Below are positions 1 through 11,218 of a DNA stretch of 64,000 nt, in pieces; the first letter of the stretch is position 1, and each line of letters opens with the position of its first letter. The DNA is taken from positions 16,972,501-17,036,500 of the forward strand of contig CM065390.1 of assembly GCA_033060915.1 (NCBI GenBank), given 5' to 3'. Under the pieces are notes generated by a model that made no database searches, was not told the origin of the DNA, and worked only from the letters and a program-made list of their open reading frames with translations. The translations under genes were made by a program, and so were the position numbers. This DNA is from Euryodendron excelsum (taxonomy: Eukaryota > Streptophyta > Magnoliopsida > Ericales > Pentaphylacaceae).

Positions 1-3000
1 TAAAAGGATCTTCCTTTTGTAAGGTTTTCTTACTAACTTCCTTTCGCAGAAGACTGTGGAAGTGATTCCAACCTCACCTCTTCAGTTTTTATTCAATAGA
101 ACTACTGAATGTGTTCTTATGTCATCAATGAATGGAAATATCGCCGGAAAATTATTAGTTTGTCTACTCTTTATATTACTTATCCCCCCAAAATAAAAGA
201 TTGTCTACCTTTATTACATGATGTTGGTAGTTAGGTAATTACATTTTTTTTTGTAAATGTGTGTAGTTGAGATGGATGAGTAACAATAAAAAAATATTTG
301 GTCTAAGAATTGAATGCATTTCAAAAGTTAAATGTGGCAACAGCTATGGCAATTCTACAAGTTTTTTTCCTTCCTTTTTCTTGTATGCATGTGTGCCTTT
401 GTGTGTATATGAAGGATGAATTATCACATAAAAGAAAATTTCAGTAATGAAAGACTTATGACAAATGAATTATAATTTCAGAAAATTCTTTTCTATATAT
501 AGAAAGCACTTCATTTCTTGGTGTCAAAATAGGATATGTGGTATTAGAATGGACGATCTATTTTTTTTCTTTTTTTTTTTTCCCCAAAAAATGATCTAAG
601 AGATTGCAAGTTCAAAAGATGAGTGTACTAGGAGAGTAATGATGAACAAGTCGCTAGACTAAAAAAACAAAAGAATGAAAAATGATTGCATGTATATAAA
701 CGATAGGTGGCAGCAATCAAAGTATATTGAGGGACAGTTGTCTTGGGTGATTTGGCTATTATGCATCAAAATTGATTACGTGAGAGTATTTTGTCCAAGT
801 TTAAGCTACCAACAAGACAAGTGGAGCTTGAAAGACAGTAGGGATGCCAAAAGAGGAAAAAACGAGAAAAGAAAAGAAAGTATGATGAATGCTTAGAAGA
901 TGTATGATTGTATAATGCAGATAAACATCTAGATCATGGTTTTGAGTTTGTTGGTCTTGATATTGTTGGATGTTGATGCATATTAGTACCGTTACACAGT
1001 ATTTGCTGACACACATGTTCAATAATGAGTCATAAAATCCTACTACGATTGAGAAAGGCAAAAAAGCTAGAACAACAAATTGAACAATGAAATGAGTAAA
1101 ACAGCAGTGTAGTGCATATAAAATGGTAAATAATGAAAGAAATGACATTCATGGGTTCTATCTCTGTGGTGCCTTTTGAGGTGTATAGTTTATGTAAAAA
1201 TGTAAACTCAAAACTGGTTTATATACCTCAAAAGTGTTTGTTTTGGATATTCTATATAGCTTCTTCCTTGTGTTGAGTGTTTGATACATATTATTGACAT
1301 GCATCTGCTGTACCACTTGGCATTGGTTTATACTTTGAGACATGATCTGGATTAGTGCTCTGAAATGGTAGGGCTCAACCCAGGGCAACATGAATCTTGG
1401 TTGAGCTTGGGCAGCTTTCTTGAATCTTGGTTTAGCTGAGGTTTAGGCAAAGGTCCTTGGCAATTGACAGAACCTGACTGGACCATATACATAAAGTATA
1501 ATTTATATGTGTGAGGTATGATTTGTTATCTCCTGTAGTTACAACTTGGAATGAAGTGGCTCATAATTGGGATCCATTTAATGAAGTGGCGGATACTTGG
1601 GCCGTATAAATCCCCATCTAAAATACTACCACCTATCGAACTCACTCTTTCATCCTCAAAACCCTACCTGCCCACATCTTATTTTTTTGTTATTCTTTTT
1701 CTTCCTCTTTTTTCCTTTTTCTTTTCTTTCTTTCTTCTTTTTTTTTTTTTTTTTTTTTTTTTTTGGTAAGTTCTTTCTTTCTTTTTCCTCCACTAGTTAT
1801 TAGTATAGAACTAAATCACTAGGCAGATACCTCATCTCTTCCCTTCCGTCACCGTGCAACCATATACACAAAATATGTTTTACATCTGTGTGTGTTATGA
1901 GTGGTTAATTGTGACTCTGCCGTGAACCACATTGCCTTAGCCCATGGACCACATAAACCTAAACCACCTTGATCAAACTAACAGTAGGGATAACAATCTC
2001 AACACATGATATCGTAAGTTTAACAATAAGATTAGTGGTCTAGGTATCCTAAATCCCAAAGTCACAGCGGTGATCTAAATCAAAGTAATAAGCCATAAAG
2101 GATCCCCAAACCACAGGTCACAACGATAGTTAAATAGTGCTGAAGATTCAACAACATCATTCAAAACTCCACTGAACATGGAAATAAAAACTAAATCCAG
2201 ACTCAAAGGTAAAAGACAAGTACCTATGGAGGTCATGAGACCAAATTAGTCCCCCAGCCTTCAAAAGTCCATCTCTAACACTCCTTATGCTTGCTTGAAA
2301 GGATACAATAAGAGTGGTGATCTCACAACTCAGTGAATGATAATACATTGCAAAATATGTCTATATAGTTTGAAAGCAACGGTTCAGCATAGCCATTTCT
2401 TATGAAGATAAATATACAGTAATTCTAGATTTCACAAGGCACTAGTTTGATAAGTAAGAAGTAGTTGCTTAAATTGAGCAAGTGGCTTGCTCCAATAGTT
2501 GGGACATTGTATAGCCAGGCTTATAGTCTGGGGTTCAAACACTAGCAACACCTCTTACCTATAAAGAAAGAAAGAAAGAAAGAAATAGTTGCTCAAGTTC
2601 AGGTCAAAATCTCAAACTGAAAGCAGTCATAATTTCTCATGATCTCAAAGTTCAACGATGAAACAATCACACGATTCATTTTCTAATTGTCAATGTCACC
2701 ATGGTGATAGCAACCAGGACCATCATAAATTTTTAAGGAAGCCATATAACATAAATAACAAGTGCCGAATCATTAAATCGGGGCAGTGTCAACCCGTTGT
2801 ATCTAACATCGTACTTAGGGTCACCTCAAGGTGGCGCCTAGACTTTTTCCTGGACAATCCGGTTCAGGTTACTTGGACACACTAGGCTTTTTTCTACAAC
2901 CGTTGAGAACTAGAATCACCATGGTCCTATCACAACAGTCTTAACTGGACCTTTTCCTTAGCTCCCAGAGTCAGCTCCAAAGGAGGTGTATTCCCTGGAT

Positions 3001-3676
3001 TTTCTCTTACGGACTGAATAAATAGAACCCCATATAACATTCCATAGTTCATAAAAATGAAGTATCATCTCATTTCGCGTTACACCATCTTTTCCCAAAA
3101 CATTTATTGGCTAATCATATCAAACCGTAGTTTATATATGGTTTATCTTTCTAGAACATTAATAGAAAATTAAGACCACTCCTTGCAAAAGAATCTCAAA
3201 GAATGATGTAAAGATGAAAATGAACCTGAATCACAATACATTATAGTGTAAGAAGCTACTATCAGTGCCTCAAACTAGGAATTTCAAATAGCAACTTAAG
3301 TTCTGATTAGGTGCCTAAAATAAACCTTCAAAACCAAATTGCCTACTCTCCATCGAATAGTTAGCGAGTTTTGTGGTAATCAATTGAAAGTCAAAAGTCA
3401 AAGTTATGACAGCTTCTGCGGGGGCTGTGAATGACTAAACTAAAAAAATCGTAATTTCGAGGTCCGTTTTAATTTGGTAGGCTGCGCTATTTTGAGCCAA
3501 TGCTGTTTAAAATCATAGTTCACTTTTAGTCTATGTGGGCCTGTAGGGAGGAGTGGCGACTATGTGCCTTGTTAGAGATAATCATACGGGCTTTGGCATA
3601 AATGATCATTTTCTAGATTTCAAGGTTGGGGCCCTTCTTTTTATTGCCTGAATTTTTGTTCCCCTACTGGCTGCAG
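1..3676. other. Upstream or intron-1 sequence of RABF1; no gene found
   Basis: No convincing exon is visible on either strand. The stretch is AT-rich with homopolymer runs (a long T run near 1737-1764) and an AAAG microsatellite near 2563-2587. Because the first RABF1 exon in view starts in the P-loop at 3677, the roughly 34-residue N-terminal exon must lie further left. This stretch is therefore probably the 3' part of a long intron 1, or that exon is diverged here. I looked for a Met-Gly-Cys start and did not find one. Confidence 0.5.
2475..2590 (+). repeat. tRNA-derived SINE remnant
   Basis: The stretch holds an A-box-like GTGGCTTGCTCCA near 2482 and a B-box-like GGTTCAAAC at 2532-2540, spaced as in a pol III promoter, followed by CTATAAAG and an AAAG-repeat tail. 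That order (A box, B box, short body, simple-repeat tail) is typical of short plant SINEs. No target duplication was identified, so this is a pattern call only. Confidence 0.4.
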
Positions 3677-3760
3677 CTGGTGCTGTTAGGGGATTCTGGT
3701 GTAGGGAAAAGCTGCATTGTTCTTCGCTTTGTTCGTGGTCAGTTTGATCCAACATCGAAG
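3677..3760 (+). CDS. RABF1: RABF1 exon with P-loop (G1)
   Basis: The 28 codons begin [12 protein letters not shown], the GTP phosphate-binding loop, and end in DPTSK just before a GTAAG donor. The acceptor is CTGCAG at 3671-3676. The exon begins at a codon boundary, so the missing upstream exon should end in phase 0. Confidence 0.92.
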
Positions 3761-6700
3761 GTAAGAAATAAGGATGCATCGTTGTTCTATAATGATTGGG
3801 TAACATCTCGTGATTTGGTGTAAGTTTTGGCCTATCATTTGCAATTTGAGTACTAGATTCTGTCTTGTATACCCAGCAATAAGTATGTGATACCTGCACT
3901 TAGATTTGTTATTTTTTTTCGTTGTTGTGAACTTTAGGTAACAGTTGGAGCTTCATTTTTGTCTCAAACAATTGCGTTGCAAGATTCCACAACAGTGAAG
4001 TTTGAAATATGGGATACTGCGGGCCAAGAGAGGTATTGTTGGCTAGAATCAAATATATATATATATTAAATTCTGTTGGCAATTTCACATTCCCAGACTT
4101 GTATTATTTTTGAGTCTTGGGTCGAGACAACTAGCTACATTCTTCACATCCCCTTCACCTTCCCCTTCTCTTCTTTTCCCCTTGCTATTCCATGAAGACT
4201 CATTTGACAGAGTATATCATCTTCTGGACGTGTCTTGTTCAGGTATGCAGCCTTGGCACCACTTTATTATCGAGGTGCTGCAGTTGCTGTCATTGTGTAT
4301 GATATAACAAGTCCTGAATCATTCAATAAGGCACAGTATTGGGTTAAGGTATGATTTGTGCATATTGGAAGAGTACTTTTCTAGATTTCGGTTTTGCTAT
4401 ATTGGGTATTGGATAGTGTTAAAAGGAAGGCACGCACCCTAATATCTGGTGGCCTTTTGTGAGACTAAAGTGGAAACTCAATATTGGTGTTAGTTAGGGT
4501 TAAGCGGCAGATTTGGTCTTGTCAAGATTACAATGTAAGATTCTGAGACATAGGATTTGGAAGGCAAAACTGGTTGAAATTTTGGCTGTTAAAAGTTAGT
4601 TGAGTGATAAAAATTAAAGTATCTGTGATTAGTTGAGTGATAAAAATAAAAGTATCTGTGATGTCAGTTTTTCCACCCAGATAGTTCTGTTTCAAAAATT
4701 TGTGTCGTCGACCCTTGTGGAGACCACTGAAAGGACTTTTTTTTTTTTTTTAATTATCTTTTATATATCTATGATGTTGCAGCACATTTTGGAATCTTCC
4801 AATGTTCTCCATATGCACATTTTACATTGAAACAGATCTGATTTATTTAAGAAAAATTTTAATGGCAAAATTTTATATGAAGGCATTACAGTATTAGATG
4901 GACCCATAGATGATTTAATGATGGTTGTAAGTTGTCATGGGATAGAGATACATTCATTTGTCTTCGTTTCTAGCTAGAAGAGATAAGATTTATCCAATTT
5001 TTTTATTCCCATGAATCTGAGTACTTTTTATTTATTTTCCTTTCCTATCTTTTCTATTTTTCTTTTATTTTTTTTTCGTGGTGTTTTTAGTTGAGTTTAT
5101 TGAACCTATGCTCCTTTTGGACATTAACATTATGCAATGCTGATTGTATTCATGTCACGGTCTGCACAAAGTGGGCCATCATTGAGTTTTCACTAGTTTA
5201 TTTGTTATAATAACTGCAATTATGGAAGAGAAACAGAAAGTTAGATACACCCAAAATATTATGATGCGCTAATAATGTCTAGAAATTAACCTTTTATGGT
5301 GTCTAGCTTGTTTACTCTCTCTGTGTGCATGCATATGGAAGAAGGCAGTTTGACCTCTGTACTTGTCATTTGAGTTCAGCAAGCTGAAGTACAATAACAA
5401 ACATTAAAAAAAGAAAAAAGAACAAGGAAAATGATGTTAACAATTTTTGGGACATTTCTAAGAGGACGCAATGTCAAATTTTTCCAAGCTTTATAGCAGT
5501 AATGCTTTTGATAAATCCCAGGCCATAGACAAAAATCAGTGAAGGTTAAAAAAAAATCAGCTTGATGTTCAGACACCACTTCCTTGTCTAATCCACTCTG
5601 GAAATTTGGTGTGATCACTTCAAGCTTTCTAGAACTCAATCTAATAAATCCTGCACTGGTCTGAAATAGAAAAAGAAAATCTAGACCTAGGGCATGTGAT
5701 CTGAAAATTTTCACCTAAAGTCTTTGTTGGTTGCATCTAAATGGAGAAAATGGCCAAGAAAAAAGAAACAAGGATGGGTTTAAATGGTTTTATGGCTAGC
5801 TAGCATTTCTAATTCATGAAATCTTTATCAATTTGTTGATATTCGAACTTAGTTGAAATTTGATATCTTGTAACTATGGGTTGACAACTTTGCCGACTCT
5901 CATTTTTTGTGGCTGTGACTCAAAACTCAAATGGCATCATATAAAATGTGAGTTTTATCAAAAGAAAAGGAAGTTAGAAGTAGTTATGGTTGTGGGAGGC
6001 TTGATATGATTTTGGGAATATGAAACTCACACAACAGTAGGGCAGGAAAAAAAAGGGAAAAAGAAACAGAGCACAGACTGCTTAATAAAAATTAGTAGCA
6101 TGGATTTTTTTCTTCTTATTGACTTGATGTTAATTTTTCAAGAATAAACTATGTTATGATCTTCTAGCTTTAAATCCTAAGATTGATCCTACCAAAATAG
6201 CATTGAGTTGTTTTGGGTTCTAGAATATTAGTTAGATCCCATATAGTTTGCCCCACTAGACTTGTCACCAAAGCTTACAGGGAATTGATTTTGGAATGCT
6301 TTCCCAACCTTATGGCTAAGCTAAGGTTATGCATTTATAGAACAAGTTTGGAATTTTGGATTTTTCTAGTCTCTTTTTTCTTGAGTTGGTTTGGGATCTC
6401 TTCAACCCAAATACAAGGGTCCAAATAACAGTGGCATGCTACTTTAGAATGATTGAATTAGAAAATGAAGTCAATGTGGAGAAATTTACAATGGATTTGA
6501 AAATGTATGGCTAGATCTTGTTGAAACATTGTCCATTGATAAACTGCAGAAAACCTTCAATGTTACTATAGTAATGGTAGCTAGTTTTAGGATGAACCCC
6601 TAAGTGGCTGTCCATTGAAGATGAATTTCGATCTTGGATCAGCTTATAGAGCTCCCTTTTGAAATAATGTTGCTAGAATCCCAAAGTAGTGATATATTTG

Positions 6701-9700
6701 TAGTCATTTTAAGACACCCCTCCTTTGTCCTCAACCCGCAGCCAAAATAGTTGTCCAGGAATATAGAGTGTTTTCCAGGATTACTCCAACCTTTTGTGCA
6801 AAAATTCAGTTTAAATAAGGATCTTCTTCTCCTATCTTTACAAATTGATAGCCTGCTAAATCTAGAAAGAGATTCCATTTGAAGAGCAATCACATTGGTC
6901 TTTTTTGCTATAATATTTTGTGCTTACAACCAAACTAATTGGATGTCTGCAAATCTACCTTGTTCAAGGCCAATATAGAGTGGATTGATTTGGACATAGA
7001 AGGGGAAAGACTCAAACATGGCAAAATAGTAGAAGTATTATATCCTATTTGACATGGGATCCACAAGAGCATTCCTTGGTTTGGAAAGTTGGAGGTGAAT
7101 AAGATGGTTCTCCTAGGAAGTATGGTAGACAAGTAGGAGGTACCATACCACTGAAGGCGGGTTAGGTAAAAGCTGAGGCAAACTTACAAGTTAGGGGGAC
7201 AGAGGAGACCATGGAAGCCAACTCATCACTTGTGCCAAGGGCAGGTTAACAAGTGAGTACAAGGGACGGGTGACCTCATCTAACAAGCATGACTATTAGG
7301 GGAGCACACCGAATTGATATTGGAGCAAGAGGCCTTAGAGGTTGTAAAGGTTATCGGGCTTTCTCCTTAGGTATAGAGAAGAATAGAATATACCATTTGG
7401 CTTTGTCTTTATCTGGAGGTGTCTCTATTAGGAGATCTTTCATCTTTAACATCAGAAGGAGAGTAGGACAAGCACCTTGACAGACCCTCAACTTTAGCCA
7501 CTGAGTCATATGTCTCCAGGGTCCTACTCATGGCTCAAAGGATAGTTTTTGGGTGTCCTATGATTGCAGCACCAAATTTTGGGGAGCTCTTAAGTCCAAG
7601 TCCGATCTGAGTTGGATTGAGAGTAGGGATGTAAATTTGGCTCGAGGCCCATGGGCCGCTCGAGCCGGCCCAAGTCCACCGGGCCAAAGTTTGGCCCAAG
7701 TCAGACCTGGGTCTAGTCCAGCCCAAGCTCGACCCCCCTATGGGCGGGCCTAGGCCTTACCCTTGATAGCTGGAAGCCGAACCAAGCCCGGCCTGCCCAA
7801 AAAGCCCAACCGGCCCAAAAAGTCTGACCTTAGGCCCGTCTAAAACTCATCCATATTATAAATTTATAAGTAATAGTTTATATAGATTTACATTAATCAA
7901 TACTTTATAAGTTTAATTGTTTAATCATTTATATATTTTTGTATAATCCTTATAAGTTTGACTCAGTCTCTAACTAAGTTGAATTATTATTGATTATCAA
8001 TTACTAATTAAAAGTATAAGTTTTATATATTCAATAGTTTATATAAGTTTACATTAATCAATACTTTATAAGTTTAATCATTTATATTTTTTTGTATGGA
8101 TTTCATAAGTTGACTAATTCTCTAATTTAGTTTTAATCATTAGTGATTACTAATTATTAATTACTAATTTAAAAAACTAAAATTAAAAGAAAAATTGATT
8201 GAGCCCGCCCAAAAGCCCGTCAAGCCCATTCAAAAACCCAAGCCCAAGCCCGAAGCCTAAGGCTTGAGCCCGACCCCGCCCTTAGGGCCATGGGCTGGGC
8301 TTGGGCCTAGCATTCCCAATTTTGGCTCGGCTCGGTGCTAAATTTGGCGAGAGCCCGCAAAGCCCAATTCGAGCCTAATGGGCCGCTGGCCACGGCCCAA
8401 GTCAGGCCGGCCCAATTGACATGCCTTTGAGAGCATTGTGGTGCCGTTGGAGAGAAAGAACTATGAGGCATAGAGGTGACATGCTCCGGTGGAGGACTCT
8501 TGATTGAGTTGAGGGAGGATTGAGCATGTTATTAGTAGTGGAGGGGGATGCGTTCGAGTGATGGTTTGCTCGACCGAGCCAAGGGGGAACTAAGCACATT
8601 GTAGCTAATACAATAGGAGCGTCTTTAGAGATTATTCTAAAACACCTTGGTTCCAAGTTTAAGACACCGTGTATTTTGGTCTTGACCGGTGTGGCTCAGC
8701 CTTGGCCGGGAGTAGACTAGACATGCGGGAATGTGTAGGTGGTCCATGTGTCTTCTTATGAGGTTGACATGGCACTCAAAAGGTAGTATGGATATGACAT
8801 GTGAAAACATGGTGCGACTTCATAGCATGGTTGACCAATGCACCCACATATGGAAAACTTATCTTGGCAGTCAAAGTGAAGCTAGGAGATGTGATGGAAG
8901 GCTTATAAGCTTGCCTTAGTCTCTCCCTTTGATAATCTTCTTTTCTTCTCCTCTTTACACCCTCGCTCTGTTGATCTTTTCTCATTGCTATTCTTGTCCC
9001 TTCTGTGATTTAATGTGCCTTGAGCATCAAAAATTAAGATTTCAGAATAATCGCATACCATGTAGCCATTCCCATTCGGAATAATGTGGAAATTATATTC
9101 TAGGTTACATTCGTCAATCCATCAATGTGCTTTTCCATGATCATTAAGGATTGACTGCCAAGAAAGATTGGACCCTACCCAAAAATCAAAATTGTGTGAA
9201 CCACAAACATTGTCTTAATTACTTCTCTACAAATTGATGACTATGCTCTTGTGTTTATTTATGCTGATTGATTTATTGTGGCTTGCTACAGGAACTACAA
9301 AAGCATGGAAGCCCTGATATTGTCATGGCTTTAGTTGGAAACAAAGCTGATCTTCAAGAGAAACGAGAAGTAGCAGTTCAAGTGAGTGACAGACTGGACA
9401 ATACATCAGCTTTTCCTTTGCATTCACAAATTAAGATTTAGTTTCCTAACTTAACACATTTGTTTATTTATATTCTTTTTTTTTTGTTTTAACCTGAAGG
9501 ATGGCATCGACTATGCTGAGAAGAATGGGATGTTTTTTATTGAGACATCTGCAAAAACAGCAGATAATATTAATCAGCTGTTTGAGGTATATTCATAACG
9601 CACAATATTTGGTTTTCACCTCACCAAAAAAAAAAAAAAAATGTTGCCTCTATGAAAGGCCGTCATATTTATAATTAAGTAAAATATCAAAATGGTTTAC

Positions 9701-11218
9701 CTTTATATTTGACTATGTGTACCATTTATTAGTATAGTTTTGAAAAAATGTAAAATATTGAGTTTAAAATGTTTTATGAAACGTGAAAAATAGTAAGACC
9801 TTACAGTGGTCATTACAATTGTTGAAACAATATAAAACAGCCATATATTCCTTGATACTAGCAAAAGCTAACGTCATTTTAGACCTTAGTTGAGGGTGGA
9901 CCTTTGCTGGCACAACATTAAGGTTGCTTCATACCAACTTGGGCATCACGGGTTCAAAACACAGAAACAACCTCATACACTCGGGTTTTTATTGTTGGAC
10001 CTTAGCTCTTGTGTTCTTGCATTACAAATTGCTAATGATTTAGGAAAATTATGTTAAAAGATACGTTGTGTTAGTACGGGCGCTTCCCCAAGCAGTTTGG
10101 TTGAGGGTTTGTGGAATTTTCTTGAGTTCGTTATATTCAGGACTTAGCATTCTAGGTGCTGCACCTTTCTCATCCATTTAGTATTATGCTAATTTCAAAA
10201 TAAGTTGTAATGATTACAAGTTGAGAACAATTAGCAGAAATAGTGATGACTAGTTCAGACATTGCATCTGTTGCAACTAGAAATGATCCTATGGTATAAT
10301 GAGCTACAATAACATTCTTGAAAAGCTTGGTTAGTGGAAGGTATTTTGGAATCTTAAATAAGGAAGAATCAAATACATGTTATATCGACGATGGACCCTA
10401 GTCCTGGCTGATGGGAATGCTAACAATCAGTATTGTTGAACACATTTGAGGTAGTTTCTTAAGGCTTGGCAACAAACTTTCAACCTAGCATTTATATATC
10501 GTGAGCTATTTAACTGGGTTACTGTATTGGTGTCGTGCAAACCCTGTGGGACAGTTTATAGTGTACATAGAAGTTTGGAGTAGATGTGCACCCTCCAATT
10601 GTTGTCTATATGTCTCCATTAAACAGTTAGGATGTTAATTTTACCTGGAGAAGTGCTATATGTTTCAACTTTTTTCAATCCATCTGCAAACTTATTTTTG
10701 ATTCATCACTCATTATTTATTGTGGCTCTTGTTATTACTACTCTTGGGATGTTGACTTTTTGCATGAAGTACAATTTTATATTTAGACTGTCGTCATATG
10801 ATGGTCGGTTAGATGTGTACAGTTTCGCAGAATTTCGTCACTAAGCTTCAAATTAAGACTAACGCTCTGTTTGTGGCATCTTTTTAATTTTTCAAATTGA
10901 ACTTCTGTAAGCAGACTGTGTGTGTAGAGTTCTCTGCAATTTCTCTTTGTATAATCAAAGTCTTGTAGAAATAAATGATACAGATACTGATTCTGGAATG
11001 AATACTATATTTGACATGATATACATTTTTAGCAACAGCTGGGCAACTAGTAGAGCTCTTGAATTAGCTGGGTATTTTGTTAATCATGGTCAGATTGTAT
11101 TATCTTTGTGTCTAATGGATGCATAGTTCATAGTCGGAGCTAAATACTTTTTTTCTCGTCTCTTTTGTTTTTTTGGCAGGAAATTGCTAAGCGACTGCCC
11201 CGTCCATCCCCTTCATGA
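3677..11218 (+). CDS. RABF1: RABF1/ARA6-type Rab5 GTPase, partial (N-terminal exon outside window)
   Basis: Six exons join in frame: 3677-3760, 3938-4032, 4243-4348, 9292-9381, 9500-9586, 11180-11218, all with GT-AG borders. They give 166 residues from the P-loop to the stop. The G motifs are present: [19 protein letters not shown] and ETSAK. The identity rests on [34 protein letters not shown] and the C terminus RLPRPSPS, which ends without any cysteine. Canonical Rab5 proteins (RABF2) end in a prenylated double Cys; plant RABF1/ARA6 lacks it and is instead N-myristoylated and palmitoylated, acting on multivesicular endosomes in endosome-to-plasma-membrane and vacuolar traffic. The missing start exon should encode about 34 residues including Met-Gly-Cys. 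The coding frame is intact despite introns of up to 4.9 kb full of transposon debris, so I infer a working gene. Confidence 0.93.
3938..4032 (+). CDS. RABF1: RABF1 exon with switch I and switch II
   Basis: It encodes [14 protein letters not shown] (effector region) and the G3 motif WDTAGQE, which carries the catalytic glutamine. The exon ends two bases into the following Arg codon (phase 2), which the next exon completes. Confidence 0.92.
4243..4348 (+). CDS. RABF1: RABF1 exon, central GTPase fold
   Basis: It completes the Arg codon and then encodes [12 protein letters not shown] and [16 protein letters not shown]. The acceptor is TTCAG and the donor is GTATG. LYYRGA is shared by Rab5-type GTPases. 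Confidence 0.92.
4349..9291 (+). other. RABF1 intron, 4.9 kb, with a transposon insertion
   Basis: The intron has GTATG and CTACAG borders. It holds the hAT-type element at 7626-8427. The flanking 6200-7600 and 8430-9000 are less AT-rich than normal intron and look like older, unrecognised repeat debris, but I could not assign a family. No exon-like segment matching the Rab protein is missing here. Confidence 0.75.
7626..8427. mobile_element. GGGCC-rich hAT-type non-autonomous element
   Basis: The ends are inverted: TAGGGATGTAAATTTGGC on the left, and the reverse complement of the right end reads AAGGCATGTCAATTGGGC. The adjacent 8-bp flanks are TGAGAGAG (7618-7625) and TGAGAGCA (8428-8435), a degraded 8-bp target duplication as hAT elements make. 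Both ends are dense in GGCCC and GGGCC words for about 200 bp, and the middle is very AT-rich. There is no transposase ORF. The short GGGATGT-type end and this composition are known from plant hAT-like MITEs. Confidence 0.6.
9292..9381 (+). CDS. RABF1: RABF1 exon with G4 motif
   Basis: The 30 codons include [20 protein letters not shown] is the guanine-specificity motif. The stretch [14 protein letters not shown] is a strong RABF1 family signature. Confidence 0.92.
9500..9586 (+). CDS. RABF1: RABF1 exon with G5 motif
   Basis: The 29 codons include [23 protein letters not shown] is the G5 motif. The acceptor is TGAAG (AG at 9498-9499) and the donor is GTATA. Confidence 0.92.
9587..11179 (+). 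other. Last RABF1 intron
   Basis: A 1.6-kb intron between the G5 exon and the terminal exon, ending in a T-rich tract and GGCAG. It carries the Au-like SINE at 9893-9995; nothing else is recognisable. Confidence 0.75.
9893..9995 (+). repeat. Au-like SINE fragment
   Basis: The order GTGGACCTTTGCTGGCACAA, AAGGTTGCTTC, then TCACGGGTTCAAAAC at about 9947-9961 and ACAACCTC follows the tRNA-related head of Au-family plant SINEs, with A-box and B-box regions. The family's distal body is not clear here, so it is probably 3' truncated. Recognition is from memory of the family pattern. Confidence 0.5.
11180..11218 (+). CDS. RABF1: RABF1 terminal exon
   Basis: It encodes [12 protein letters not shown] followed by TGA. 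There is no C-terminal cysteine, the defining difference between RABF1 and the prenylated RABF2 Rab5 proteins. The exon follows a pyrimidine tract and GGCAG acceptor. Confidence 0.9.
   Translation, partial: EIAKRLPRPSPS

Noticed and set aside
801..1148. Minus-strand 115-codon hydrophobic ORF
   Set aside because: Composition follows the AT-rich DNA and no motif or homologue is recognisable; likely chance.
4110..4307. Plus-strand 65-codon ORF overlapping a RABF1 exon
   Set aside because: It reads the exon in another frame; the Rab frame is fully supported by family motifs and splice phases.
5376..5714. Minus-strand 112-codon ORF in the RABF1 intron
   Set aside because: No domain or codon signal, and it lies inside an intron; likely chance.
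6210..7600. Possible further LTR or transposon in the RABF1 intron
   Set aside because: Composition differs from the flanks, but no ends, target duplication or domain could be found, so it is not listed as an element.
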